Position numbers and translations under genes: made by a program | Shown here: positions 15,432 through 23,109 of the stretch, in pieces | Layout of the letters: every line of letters begins with the position of its first letter | How positions within the stretch are numbered: position 1 is the stretch's first letter | Notes under the pieces: model-generated | What the model saw: the letters and a program-made list of their open reading frames with translations, nothing else | Told to the model about the DNA's origin: nothing | Databases searched by the model: none | Assembly: GCA_003445795.1 (NCBI GenBank) | Contig: DMCN01000117.1 | Span: forward strand, 206 to 27,225 | DNA: 27,020 nucleotides | Origin: Gallionellaceae bacterium | GTDB taxonomy: Bacteria; Pseudomonadota; Gammaproteobacteria; Burkholderiales; Gallionellaceae | Direction: 5' to 3'

Positions 15432-15460
15432 TTGAATTAAGCATGGTGTCAGAATAGAAT
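15432..15460 (+). promoter_or_regulatory. Promoter of the Omp85-like gene
   Basis: TTGAAT (15432-15437), a 17-nt spacer and TAGAAT (15455-15460) form a good sigma-70 promoter. The expected start near 15467 gives a leader of about 26 nt before the ATG at 15493. Confidence 0.65.
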
Positions 15461-15492
15461 CCGACATACTCTTTCGAACAGTCTGGATCATC

Positions 15493-16770
15493 ATGCGTAT
15501 GGGGATCGGAAAGTGTATGGGGTGGCTGCTGGTGCTGACGCTGATCGGCAATGTCACTCATGCCGAACCGGTCGAACGCCGCAAGGACCAGTTCGGCAAG
15601 GACTTTGCCTACTACCTCTATCCCATCGCGGGCGAGATACCCGGCATGGGCACAGCCGCTGGGGTCGGTGCCAGCGTGTCCAACATGGGCGGCAGCGACA
15701 CCGACTTCACCGGCTACTACGTGCGTGGCGACATCAAGGCCACCGGTGCCGCCTTGCTTGATTACCACGTCGTGCCGCAGCGCCTGATCGTCGATGTCGG
15801 CTACAACGACTACAAGGTCGCTTCCACCTCCTACAATCGCGGCATCGATTCTTCTCCGGACGACCTGATCCGCCCCAAGGTGGAAGGCAACTACTTTATC
15901 GGGCAGATGACCCTCACTTTCGACGAGCGTCGCTATGAACTGTTCGTGCGCGCCCTGCGGGGCCGGAACCGCCTGATCGAAGTGCTGGACAAGAACGACC
16001 AGGCATTTACGGGTGTGGATACCAGTTGGAAGTCTGGCAACTACTATTCATTCGGCGGCTCACTCGACCTGACCGATGACCGCCTCGATCCGCGCAGCGG
16101 TGCGCGTTTCGAATTCTCCAGCCGCCTGCCCAGTAGCCATAACGCTGACGAGAGCGAGTATTACGTCAACGACTACAATTTCAGCGGTTATGCGCCGATG
16201 AGGCAGTGGGACTCGCTGGTCTTCAATCTGTTCTACTCGCGCGCGCATGTCACCCGTCAGGGTCTGGCCGACACCGTCCTGCTGCAACAGCGCTACGGGC
16301 TCAACTGCACCCAATACCCAGTCGGCCCCGACCGCGATGCCTGCCAGACTACCGAAGACAAACTGCTGGCGGGCAAACTGGCCAACAACATCTACGGCAC
16401 TGCCTCGCCGCTGGGCGGCACTCAGCGCCTGCGTTCCTACGACAACTGGCGTTACTACGCCGGACAGTCGCTGTTCTACGGCGTCGAATACCGCTGGAAC
16501 CTCACCGACGAACGTACCCCGTTCGACATCTATCTGGCCAGGGGCGTGCGTACCGGTATCCAGCTCGCCGCATTCTGGGAGCGCGGCATGGTGGCGGATG
16601 AATTCAGCCAGTTGTTCAAGAACGGGCGCGAAAGCTACGGCATCGGCGCGCGCATGATACTGTCCGGCGTCATCATCCGCTTCGATCTGGCGAACGGCAG
16701 GGAAGGCGTGCAAAGCCAGTTGTTTATCACCTATCCATGGAGCATGTTCTCGGTAGACAATCCAGGCTGA
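15493..16770 (+). CDS. Omp85/BamA-TamA-like outer membrane barrel protein without POTRA domains
   Basis: A 425-aa exported protein. A signal peptide is clear (GWLLVLTLIGNVTHA, cleavage about residue 24). The mature part is about 400 residues of alternating beta strands with many aromatic residues, typical of a 16-strand surface-antigen (bacterial D15) barrel. The C-terminal segment (GVIIRFDLANGREGVQSQLF then TYPW) matches the Omp85 end motif, although the protein runs on for eight more residues rather than ending in Phe. No POTRA repeats are present, so it is not the core BamA or TamA insertase. POTRA-less members are poorly characterised. It has its own promoter and is followed by mak after a 41-nt gap. 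Confidence 0.85.
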   Translation: MRMGIGKCMGWLLVLTLIGNVTHAEPVERRKDQFGKDFAYYLYPIAGEIPGMGTAAGVGASVSNMGGSDTDFTGYYVRGDIKATGAALLDYHVVPQRLIVDVGYNDYKVASTSYNRGIDSSPDDLIRPKVEGNYFIGQMTLTFDERRYELFVRALRGRNRLIEVLDKNDQAFTGVDTSWKSGNYYSFGGSLDLTDDRLDPRSGARFEFSSRLPSSHNADESEYYVNDYNFSGYAPMRQWDSLVFNLFYSRAHVTRQGLADTVLLQQRYGLNCTQYPVGPDRDACQTTEDKLLAGKLANNIYGTASPLGGTQRLRSYDNWRYYAGQSLFYGVEYRWNLTDERTPFDIYLARGVRTGIQLAAFWERGMVADEFSQLFKNGRESYGIGARMILSGVIIRFDLANGREGVQSQLFITYPWSMFSVDNPG

Positions 16771-16811
16771 GATGATTCGCCGCAGAAGTTCGGCACAGAA
16801 AGACAGAAATC

Positions 16812-17699
16812 ATGAGACTCGGCATCGACCTCGGCGGCACCAAGATAGAGATCATCGCGCTAGACGACAGCGGCAAAGAACTCCTGCGCCGCCGTGTACC
16901 CACCCCAAAAGGCAACTACGGCGAGATTCTGCAAACCATCGCCCAACTCGTGCGTGACGCCGAAGTGGATCTGGGGCAGCAAGGCTCGCTCGGTATCGGT
17001 ACCCCCGGCGCGCTCTCGCGTGCCTCCGGACGCCTCAAGAACTCCAACTCAATCGCGCTCAACGGCCAGCCCATCCTGCAAGACCTCGAATCTCTGCTGC
17101 AACGCAAAGTACAGATCAGCAACGACGCCAACTGCTTCGCGCTCTCCGAAGCTACGGACGGCGCGGCGGCAGGTGCCTCGGTCGTGTTCGGCGTCATCCT
17201 CGGCACCGGCGTAGGCGCGGGCATCGTCGTCAACGGCCATATCCTCACCGGCCCCAACGGCATCGCGGGCGAGTGGGGCCATAACCCGCTGCCCTGGCCG
17301 CAGGCAGAAGAACTCCCCGGCCCGGCGTGTTATTGCGGCAAGTACGGGTGCATCGAGACCTTTCTCTCCGGGCCGGGTATGGCCAAGCTGCACCAGATCG
17401 AGGCAGCCATCGCACTGAGTGCAGAAGAGATCGTGGCGCGCTCAGAGCAGGGTGATGCGGTCTGCGAGCGCAGCCTGCAACTCTACGAGCACCGCCTCGC
17501 ACGCTCTCTCGCGCACGTCATCAACATCCTCGATCCGGACGTCATCGTGCTGGGCGGAGGCATGTCCAACATCGAGCGACTGTATGCGAACGTGCCTGCG
17601 TTGTGGGGCCAATGGGTGTTTTCGGACAGGGTGGATACCAAACTGGTGCAGCACCGCTATGGCGATTCCAGCGGTGTACGCGGTGCGGCATGGTTGTAG
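16812..17699 (+). CDS. mak: ROK family fructokinase / sugar kinase
   Basis: A 295-aa cytoplasmic ATP-dependent hexose kinase, very similar along its whole length to E. coli Mak (manno(fructo)kinase) as I remember it. The ATP-binding motif DLGGTK is at 6-11 and the catalytic Asp105 is in SNDANCFALSE. The ROK zinc motif is formed by His157 (EWGHNPLPW) and Cys173, Cys175 and Cys180 (CYCGKYGCIETF). The C-terminal motif NILDPDVIVLGGGMSN and the end HGDSSGVRGAAWL-like segment are also conserved. Fructose or glucose are the likely substrates. The start ATG has only a weak ribosome-binding site. mtfA follows 42 nt downstream, probably in one transcript. Confidence 0.9.
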   Translation: MRLGIDLGGTKIEIIALDDSGKELLRRRVPTPKGNYGEILQTIAQLVRDAEVDLGQQGSLGIGTPGALSRASGRLKNSNSIALNGQPILQDLESLLQRKVQISNDANCFALSEATDGAAAGASVVFGVILGTGVGAGIVVNGHILTGPNGIAGEWGHNPLPWPQAEELPGPACYCGKYGCIETFLSGPGMAKLHQIEAAIALSAEEIVARSEQGDAVCERSLQLYEHRLARSLAHVINILDPDVIVLGGGMSNIERLYANVPALWGQWVFSDRVDTKLVQHRYGDSSGVRGAAWL

Positions 17700-17741
17700 T
17701 GTTGCGGACTTTGGCTCCCGATTCGAAAAAGGAAACGAACA

Positions 17742-18530
17742 ATGCGCGGGCGTGATGCGAAACATATCCCCTTGGCGCTGCTTGCCAGCCTGTTCGGCGG
17801 TGGCAAGGGTAGCCATGCGCTGGACGAGGCAACATGGCAGGCAGTCATGGGACTGCCGCTGTTCGACGGGTTGGATGCCGCAGAGCGGAAGCGCTTGCAT
17901 GAATTGGCGACACAGTTGCTGGCTGACAAGGCCTTCTCCGGTGCCGGCGGCATCGAGGTGGACGACGGCATGGCCACCGCCATCGCCGCCTTCGCGGCAC
18001 TGCCGGTACTGAACATCGGCTACGAGGGCTACGAAGGCTGGCGTGAGATTGTGGTGTATCCGGGCGAATTCATCTACGAAGGCGAGCATATGGACGAAGA
18101 CGGCATCGTCCACCATGTGCGTGATGTGCGCAGCGGCGAGGCGATGCAGGGCGGCCCGATGGTGCTGTCGTGGGAAGACGTGGAACACTCCGGACAGGGC
18201 GAGGGCTTCAACGTCGTGATCCACGAATTCGCCCACAAGCTGGACATGATGAACGGCGATGCGAACGGCCGGCCACCACTGCACACCGGCATGATTCCGG
18301 AAGATTGGGCACGCGATTTCCAGGCCGCCTACGACGATCTCTGCCGCCGCGTGGATATCAACGGAGCCACGGTGATCGATCCTTATGCCACGGAAAGCCC
18401 GGCCGAGTTCTTCGCTGTCCTCAGCGAATACTTCTTCGAGGTACCTGACTTGCTGCAGCAGGCTTACCCGGCAGTGTACGAACAACTGGTGCGCTTCTAC
18501 CGGCAGAACCCGCGGGCACGACTCCATTAG
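17742..18530 (+). CDS. mtfA: MtfA family zinc metallopeptidase (Mlc titration factor A)
   Basis: A 262-aa cytosolic protein (E. coli MtfA: 265 aa). In E. coli MtfA binds and inactivates the ROK-family repressor Mlc, releasing ptsG, and has peptidase activity. The zinc site HEFAH is at 161-165 (VVIHEFAHKLDMMNG), with the third ligand Glu in the conserved AEFFAVLSEYFFE. The N-terminal WQAVMGLPLFDGLDAAERKRL and VVYPGEFIYEG are family hallmarks. AAAAGGAAAC stands just before the ATG. The gene directly follows a ROK sugar kinase. Whether an Mlc-like repressor exists in this organism cannot be seen here. Confidence 0.93.
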   Translation: MRGRDAKHIPLALLASLFGGGKGSHALDEATWQAVMGLPLFDGLDAAERKRLHELATQLLADKAFSGAGGIEVDDGMATAIAAFAALPVLNIGYEGYEGWREIVVYPGEFIYEGEHMDEDGIVHHVRDVRSGEAMQGGPMVLSWEDVEHSGQGEGFNVVIHEFAHKLDMMNGDANGRPPLHTGMIPEDWARDFQAAYDDLCRRVDINGATVIDPYATESPAEFFAVLSEYFFEVPDLLQQAYPAVYEQLVRFYRQNPRARLH

Positions 18531-18669
18531 CTTTATTGGCCATGACGCCGAGAGGGAATATCACGGCCCCTCGACAAACTCAGACAGGCTTTACCGGTTT
18601 TTTACAATCCGATTCTGGAATAGGTGTAGGCTGGCAATCTCATGCATTTAGCGCCAACCGGGGTTGCCC

Positions 18670-20109
18670 ATGTATGAAAACCTGACAGCACTCGCGAATC
18701 GCTTGAGACTGGGTTTTATTCTCAGGTTCCCATTGCTCGTTCCGGGAAAACGCGATGGTATCTACGCCTATCTATTGACGCTTGTCCTGATGGCGGTGGC
18801 GTTGTTCGTGCGTTTGGCGATCGCTCCCGTCAGTGCCGGTGTACAGTACGTCACCTTTTTTCCATCTGTCACTCTTGCCGCGATCTTTGGCGGATACAAG
18901 TCCGGCATGCTCGCCACGGCGATTGGATTGGTGCTCGCCACCTACATCTTCACGCCGCCTTATTACTCCATTTCGATGGAAGTACTTCGTCTCAGCTTCT
19001 GGTCAAACATGGTGTTCCTGCTGGACGGCATCATCGTGTCCTTTTCAATCGAGGCGATGCACCGCTACCGTTTGCAGCTCAAGAAGGAGTTTGATGAAGT
19101 CAAGAAGTCCGGGGCGCAGGTGATGAAGCTGAATGAGGAACTGGAGCAGCAGATCGCCAGGCGCGAGCAGGTGGACAAGGATCTGGCAGAACAGGAAGAG
19201 TTCTTTCGCCTCATTGCGGAGAATGTCGAGGACTTCATCGCGGTGCTCGATATGAAAGGACGGCGAATCTACAACAGTCCATCCTATGCCAGACTATTTG
19301 GCGATGTGGCATCCCTGAAAGGTACGGACTCCTTCGCCGAGATCCATCCGGAAGACCGCGAACGTGTCAGGAAAATCTTCAACGACGCTTTTCAGTGCGG
19401 TATGGGACGGCGGACGGAATACCGCTTCTTGCTGCCCCATGGTGGCATCTGCTACATGGAATCCAGCAGCGGAGTGATCAAGGATAGTCAGGGCAAGCCG
19501 CAGAGGGTGGTCGTCGTGTCGCACGATGTTACCGAGCGCAAAATGGCGGAGCAGAAGATCAAGGAATTCGCTTTCTACGACACCCTGACGCAACTTCCAA
19601 ATCGCCGGCTTCTGGATGACCGTCTGGAACAAGCCATCGCAGCCTGCAAGCGCAGCGGTCGCTATGGCGCAGCGATGTTCCTCGATCTGGACAACTTCAA
19701 ACCGCTCAACGACAAGTACGGCCACAAAGCAGGCGACTTACTTCTGGTGGAGGTGGCCCATCGCCTTGCCCGTTGCGTACGCGAAGTGGACACCGTGGCG
19801 CGCTTCGGAGGAGATGAATTCGTGGTGGTACTCAGCGAACTGGCCGGGGAAGAAGCCGCAAGCGCCAAAGAAGCGGAAATCGTAGCTGAGAAGATCCGCG
19901 TTGCTTTGGCAGAGCCCTATTATCTGGTCCCCAATCCCGCAGGCACAACGAAGATGATTACGCATCAGAACGTCGGCGCCAGCATAGGCGTGGTGCTATT
20001 CCACAATGATGTGAGCGCGGAGAATATTCTCAAATGGGCCGACAAGGCGATGTATCGAGCGAAGGATGCGGGGCGCAACCAGATTTGCTTCCATGATTCC
20101 GGAAGTTGA
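18670..20109 (+). CDS. Diguanylate cyclase with DUF4118-like membrane domain and PAS
   Basis: A 479-aa inner-membrane signalling protein. Residues about 30-130 contain three or four membrane helices resembling the KdpD-type DUF4118 module (YVTFFPSVTLAAIFGGYKSGMLATA). A coiled coil (about 137-178), a PAS domain (about 180-295: FFRLIAENVEDFIAVLDMKGRRIYNS) and a GGDEF domain follow. The GGDEF signature is at about 380-384, with the I-site REVD five residues upstream, so it should be an active, feedback-inhibited cyclase making c-di-GMP from GTP. ATG 18670 was preferred over an in-frame TTG at 18664; GGGG lies upstream. It is the second GGDEF protein in 7 kb. Confidence 0.92.
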   Translation: MYENLTALANRLRLGFILRFPLLVPGKRDGIYAYLLTLVLMAVALFVRLAIAPVSAGVQYVTFFPSVTLAAIFGGYKSGMLATAIGLVLATYIFTPPYYSISMEVLRLSFWSNMVFLLDGIIVSFSIEAMHRYRLQLKKEFDEVKKSGAQVMKLNEELEQQIARREQVDKDLAEQEEFFRLIAENVEDFIAVLDMKGRRIYNSPSYARLFGDVASLKGTDSFAEIHPEDRERVRKIFNDAFQCGMGRRTEYRFLLPHGGICYMESSSGVIKDSQGKPQRVVVVSHDVTERKMAEQKIKEFAFYDTLTQLPNRRLLDDRLEQAIAACKRSGRYGAAMFLDLDNFKPLNDKYGHKAGDLLLVEVAHRLARCVREVDTVARFGGDEFVVVLSELAGEEAASAKEAEIVAEKIRVALAEPYYLVPNPAGTTKMITHQNVGASIGVVLFHNDVSAENILKWADKAMYRAKDAGRNQICFHDSGS

Positions 20110-20178
20110 GTTGGGCAATTTTGTCAGAGTGCCATTAGTCAGAATGGGGATTGCTGCGCTCCACTTTGGATAATTCCA

Positions 20179-20198
20179 ACTGACACAACGTTGTCAGT
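20179..20198. promoter_or_regulatory. Inverted repeat upstream of uvrB (candidate operator)
   Basis: ACTGACA (20179-20185) and TGTCAGT (20192-20198) form a perfect 7-bp inverted repeat with a 6-nt spacer. Two more half-sites TGTCAG (20122) and AGTCAG (20137) lie upstream. It does not match the GAAC-N4-GTTC operators of umuD in this window nor the classic CTGT-N8-ACAG spacing. Confidence 0.4.
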
Positions 20199-20217
20199 AA
20201 CCTTCAAGCATTGTGGT

Positions 20218-20245
20218 TTGGCAATTGTGCCTTTCCCCGTACAAT
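20218..20245 (+). promoter_or_regulatory. uvrB promoter
   Basis: TTGGCA (20218-20223), a 16-nt spacer and TACAAT (20240-20245) make a good sigma-70 promoter. The expected start near 20252 is only about five bases before the ATG at 20257, so the mRNA would be almost leaderless. No Shine-Dalgarno sequence is present before this ATG, which agrees. Confidence 0.55.
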
Positions 20246-20256
20246 ACCCGCCGCCC

Positions 20257-22281
20257 ATGAAAACCATCACCTTCCCCGACAGTCCCTATCTACTGCATCT
20301 GCCGTTCGACCCGGCAGGTGACCAGCCCACGGCCATCGCGCAGCTGGTGGAAGGCATCGAGGATGGTCTCGCCTACCAGACACTGCTGGGGGTGACCGGT
20401 TCCGGCAAGACTTTCACCATCGCCAACGTGATCGCGCGCACCGGGCGGCCGGCGATTGTGATGGCACCGAACAAGACGCTGGCGGCGCAGTTGTATTCCG
20501 AGCTGCGCGATTTCTTTCCCGAGAATGCCGTCGAGTATTTCGTCTCCTATTACGACTACTACCAGCCCGAGGCCTATGTGCCTTCCCGCGATGTGTATAT
20601 CGAGAAGGATTCCAGCATCAACGAGCAGATCGAGCAGATGCGTCTGTCCGCCACCAAGTCCATGCTGGAACGGCAGGATTGCATCATCGTCGCCACCGTG
20701 TCGGCCATCTACGGTATCGGCGACCCGGTGGATTACCACGGCATGATCCTGCACCTGCGCGAACACGAGAAGATGGCGCAGCGCGATGTGATCCAGCGTC
20801 TGGTCGCAATGCAATACGACCGCAACGATGTGGATTTTGCGCGCGGCAATTTCCGCGTGCGCGGCGATGTGATCGACATCTACCCGGCGGAAAGCAGCGA
20901 GAACGCTTTGCGCGTGACCCTGTTCGACGACGAGGTGGAATCGCTGGCGCTGTTCGATCCGCTCACCGGGCACATCCAGACCCGCGTGCCGCGCTATACC
21001 GTCTATCCCTCCAGCCATTACGTGACGCCGCGCGAAACGACGCTGCACGCCATCGAGACCATCAAGGTTGAACTGGCCGAGCGCATCGCCTTCTTCGTTA
21101 AAGAGAACAAGCTGGTGGAAGCACAGCGCATCGAGCAGCGCACGCGCCACGATCTGGAGATGCTGGCTGAGATCGGCTTCACCAAGGGTATCGAGAACTA
21201 CTCACGCCATCTGTCACAGCGCGGCGCGAATGAAGCCCCGCCCACGCTGATGGATTACCTGCCGCCCAACGCACTGATGGTCATCGACGAGAGCCATGTG
21301 ACCATCCCGCAGATCGGTGGCATGTACAAGGGCGACAGGGCGCGCAAGGAGAATCTGGTCAACTACGGCTTCCGCCTGCCGTCCGCACTGGACAACCGCC
21401 CACTGCGTTTTGACGAGTTCGAAAAGATCATGCGCCAGACCATCTTCGTGTCTGCCACGCCATCCACCTACGAGGCCGAACACACCGGGCAGGTGGTAGA
21501 GCAGGTGGTGCGCCCGACCGGCCTGATCGACCCGACTATCGAAGTGCGTCCCGCCACCAATCAGGTCGACGATCTGATGTCGGAAGTGACTTTGCGCACC
21601 AACGTCGGCGAACGCGTTCTGGTCACCACGCTGACCAAGCGCATGGCCGAAGACCTCACCGAGTACTTCTCCGAGCACGGCATCAAGGTGCGCTACCTGC
21701 ACTCCGACATCGAGACCGTGGAGCGCGTGGAGATCATCCGCGATCTGCGCCTGGGTATGTTCGACGTGCTGGTTGGCATCAACCTGCTGCGCGAAGGTCT
21801 GGATATCCCCGAGGTGTCGCTGGTGGCGATTCTGGATGCAGACAAAGAAGGCTTCCTGCGTTCCGAGCGCTCGCTCATCCAGACCATCGGCCGCGCCGCG
21901 CGTCACCTGCACGGCACCGCCATCCTGTATGCCGACCGTATCACCGAGTCCATGCGCAAAGCCATCAGTGAAACCGACCGTCGCCGCGCCAAGCAGATCG
22001 CGCACAACGAAGCGCACGGCATCACACCGCAGTCCATCGTCAAGCGCATCAAGGACATCATCGACAGCGCCTACGATGTTAACGACGAACGTTCCTCGCT
22101 CAAAGCCGCGCAGACGCAGGCGAAGTATCTGGCCATGAGCGAGAAGGAAGTGGCTAAGGAGATCGCGCGTCTGGAAAAAGAGATGCTGCAGGCCGCCAAG
22201 AATCTGGAATTCGAAAAGGCCGCGCAAGTACGCGACCAGTTGAAGAAGTTGCGCGAGAGCGTGTTTATTTCGCCGTTGTGA
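20257..22281 (+). CDS. uvrB: Excinuclease ABC subunit B
   Basis: A 674-aa nucleotide excision repair protein. With UvrA it verifies damage, and it loads UvrC for dual incision. Visible features are the Walker A GVTGSGKT (45-52), the damage-probing beta-hairpin region YYDYYQPEAYVPSRDVYIEKD, the DEAD-like box VIDESH, the helicase motif VGINLLREGLDIPEV and QTIGRAARH, and a C-terminal UVR motif (LEFEKAAQVRDQLKKLR) for UvrC binding. Length is normal. The start at 20257 gives the usual N-terminus MKTITFPDSPYLLHLPFDPAGDQP-like; an open frame to 20191 has no family support. Damage control through the umuD-type operator is not visible here. The phosphatase gene remnant follows after 8 nt. Confidence 0.97.
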   Translation: MKTITFPDSPYLLHLPFDPAGDQPTAIAQLVEGIEDGLAYQTLLGVTGSGKTFTIANVIARTGRPAIVMAPNKTLAAQLYSELRDFFPENAVEYFVSYYDYYQPEAYVPSRDVYIEKDSSINEQIEQMRLSATKSMLERQDCIIVATVSAIYGIGDPVDYHGMILHLREHEKMAQRDVIQRLVAMQYDRNDVDFARGNFRVRGDVIDIYPAESSENALRVTLFDDEVESLALFDPLTGHIQTRVPRYTVYPSSHYVTPRETTLHAIETIKVELAERIAFFVKENKLVEAQRIEQRTRHDLEMLAEIGFTKGIENYSRHLSQRGANEAPPTLMDYLPPNALMVIDESHVTIPQIGGMYKGDRARKENLVNYGFRLPSALDNRPLRFDEFEKIMRQTIFVSATPSTYEAEHTGQVVEQVVRPTGLIDPTIEVRPATNQVDDLMSEVTLRTNVGERVLVTTLTKRMAEDLTEYFSEHGIKVRYLHSDIETVERVEIIRDLRLGMFDVLVGINLLREGLDIPEVSLVAILDADKEGFLRSERSLIQTIGRAARHLHGTAILYADRITESMRKAISETDRRRAKQIAHNEAHGITPQSIVKRIKDIIDSAYDVNDERSSLKAAQTQAKYLAMSEKEVAKEIARLEKEMLQAAKNLEFEKAAQVRDQLKKLRESVFISPL

Positions 22282-22289
22282 GTAGAGGC

Positions 22290-22418
22290 ATGAAAGTCAA
22301 AGTCCTGTTCGTGTGCATGGGCAGCACGAAATTGCGAAGCGCGAAACTCAATAGCAGCGGGGCATTCGTTCGGATACGCCTAGAAGCGGATACGCTATTG
22401 GGTACTCCGCACAAATAA
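22290..22418 (+). pseudogene. Interrupted low-molecular-weight protein tyrosine phosphatase (5' end only)
   Basis: The frame begins MKVKVLFVCMG, the usual start of LMW tyrosine phosphatases up to the catalytic Cys of the C-x5-R-S loop. After Gly11 it continues with STKLRSAKLN instead of NICRSP and runs to a stop after 42 codons without further family similarity. AGAGG precedes the ATG and the gene sits 8 nt behind uvrB, the place where I recall this phosphatase in betaproteobacteria. The catalytic loop is destroyed: an Arg-Ser is present but one residue too far from the Cys. I infer that a mobile element entered at about 22320-22322; the rest of the gene should lie beyond the right edge of the window. 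Confidence 0.75.
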
Positions 22419-22422
22419 AAAA

Positions 22423-22442
22423 CCCGCCGATCGCTCGGCGGG
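22423..22442 (-). terminator. Terminator at the end of the phage-like operon
   Basis: CCCGCCGA (22423-22430) and TCGGCGGG (22435-22442) form an 8-bp stem with a TCGC loop. On the minus strand it is followed by TTTTTTATTT, so it ends the leftward phage transcript just before the host junction. Confidence 0.88.
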
Positions 22443-22731
22443 ATTCTTATCGGGTCTCCTGATTTCCCGCTAAACGAAAATTCGGGCGGCGGACTCGGCA
22501 CATTCAACTGTTCTATCCGGATACCCAGTCCCAGGGCAAAACACAACAGCCGAATGCACACCCCATCCACCAGCACAACCGGCAGGGCGCCGGTGTGCGG
22601 GTTGCGCCGCCATAAAATAAACCATTCAAAAGCGCACCGGCTTCTTCAATGGCCCGATTTTCCATTTCGGGTTGTGACGGACTATGGCGACGCTATCTTG
22701 TCCGTGCACGGTGGAAAACAAATAATGCGCT
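22443..22731. other. Gap inside the phage-like segment without a confident gene
   Basis: This stretch between the terminator and the 118-aa gene holds only a possible 51-codon minus-strand frame (22470-22625; ATG, starting MVYFMAAQPAHRRPAG, rich in Gly, Ala and Cys, no ribosome-binding site). The frame ends 27 nt before the terminator, the right position for a last small gene, but I recognise no family. Nothing else is supported. Confidence 0.4.
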
Positions 22732-23088
22732 CTACCCACCATTCCGCCGGCGATAGGCAGCTCCAAATTCTCGCTTCACAAATAACAGAAAATGCTTACT
22801 GCGCATCTCCTTCACTTGGCTAACTAGCGATTTCCCACACGCGTCACATGCTGGCTTAATGGCGTCTTCCTGCTCTTGGGTAAGAGGTGGATCTATATGC
22901 GCACACAGTGTCATCGTGAGAGGGAATACACCGCTGAACATCTCTTCCCAAACGGCTTGAATCTCGGGGAGGATCGAATCCAGAGTGTCCGCACCATCGT
23001 GCATTTGCGCATATTCCTTACGCAACATATCACGCCACATTGCCCACTCACGGGCATCCAATGAGGGAAAGTTAATTACATTATCCAT
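22732..23088 (-). CDS. Hypothetical phage-associated protein, 118 aa
   Basis: Unknown function. The protein starts MDNVINFPSLDAREWAMW and is mostly helical, with a Cys pair CDACGK near the middle-to-end and a basic tail (KREFGAAYRRRNGG). No signal peptide or membrane helix. ATG 23088 was chosen since GGAGA lies 8-9 nt upstream; an ATG two codons earlier is possible. It follows the tape measure gene by 21 nt and is the last clear gene before the terminator, so it may be a tail-related accessory protein (position only, inference). Confidence 0.75.
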   Translation of the reverse strand: MDNVINFPSLDAREWAMWRDMLRKEYAQMHDGADTLDSILPEIQAVWEEMFSGVFPLTMTLCAHIDPPLTQEQEDAIKPACDACGKSLVSQVKEMRSKHFLLFVKREFGAAYRRRNGG

Positions 23089-23109
23089 ATGCAATATCTC
23101 CGAAAAAAA

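Noticed and set aside
18560..18600. CCCCTCGACAAACTCAGACAGG as a dispersed intergenic repeat
   Set aside because: It resembles a widespread intergenic repeat core, but only one imperfect copy is present in the window, so no repeat can be claimed.
22265..22576. Minus-strand 103-codon frame running through the junction
   Set aside because: It reads through the terminator hairpin and overlaps the end of uvrB and the phosphatase start; no recognisable domain.
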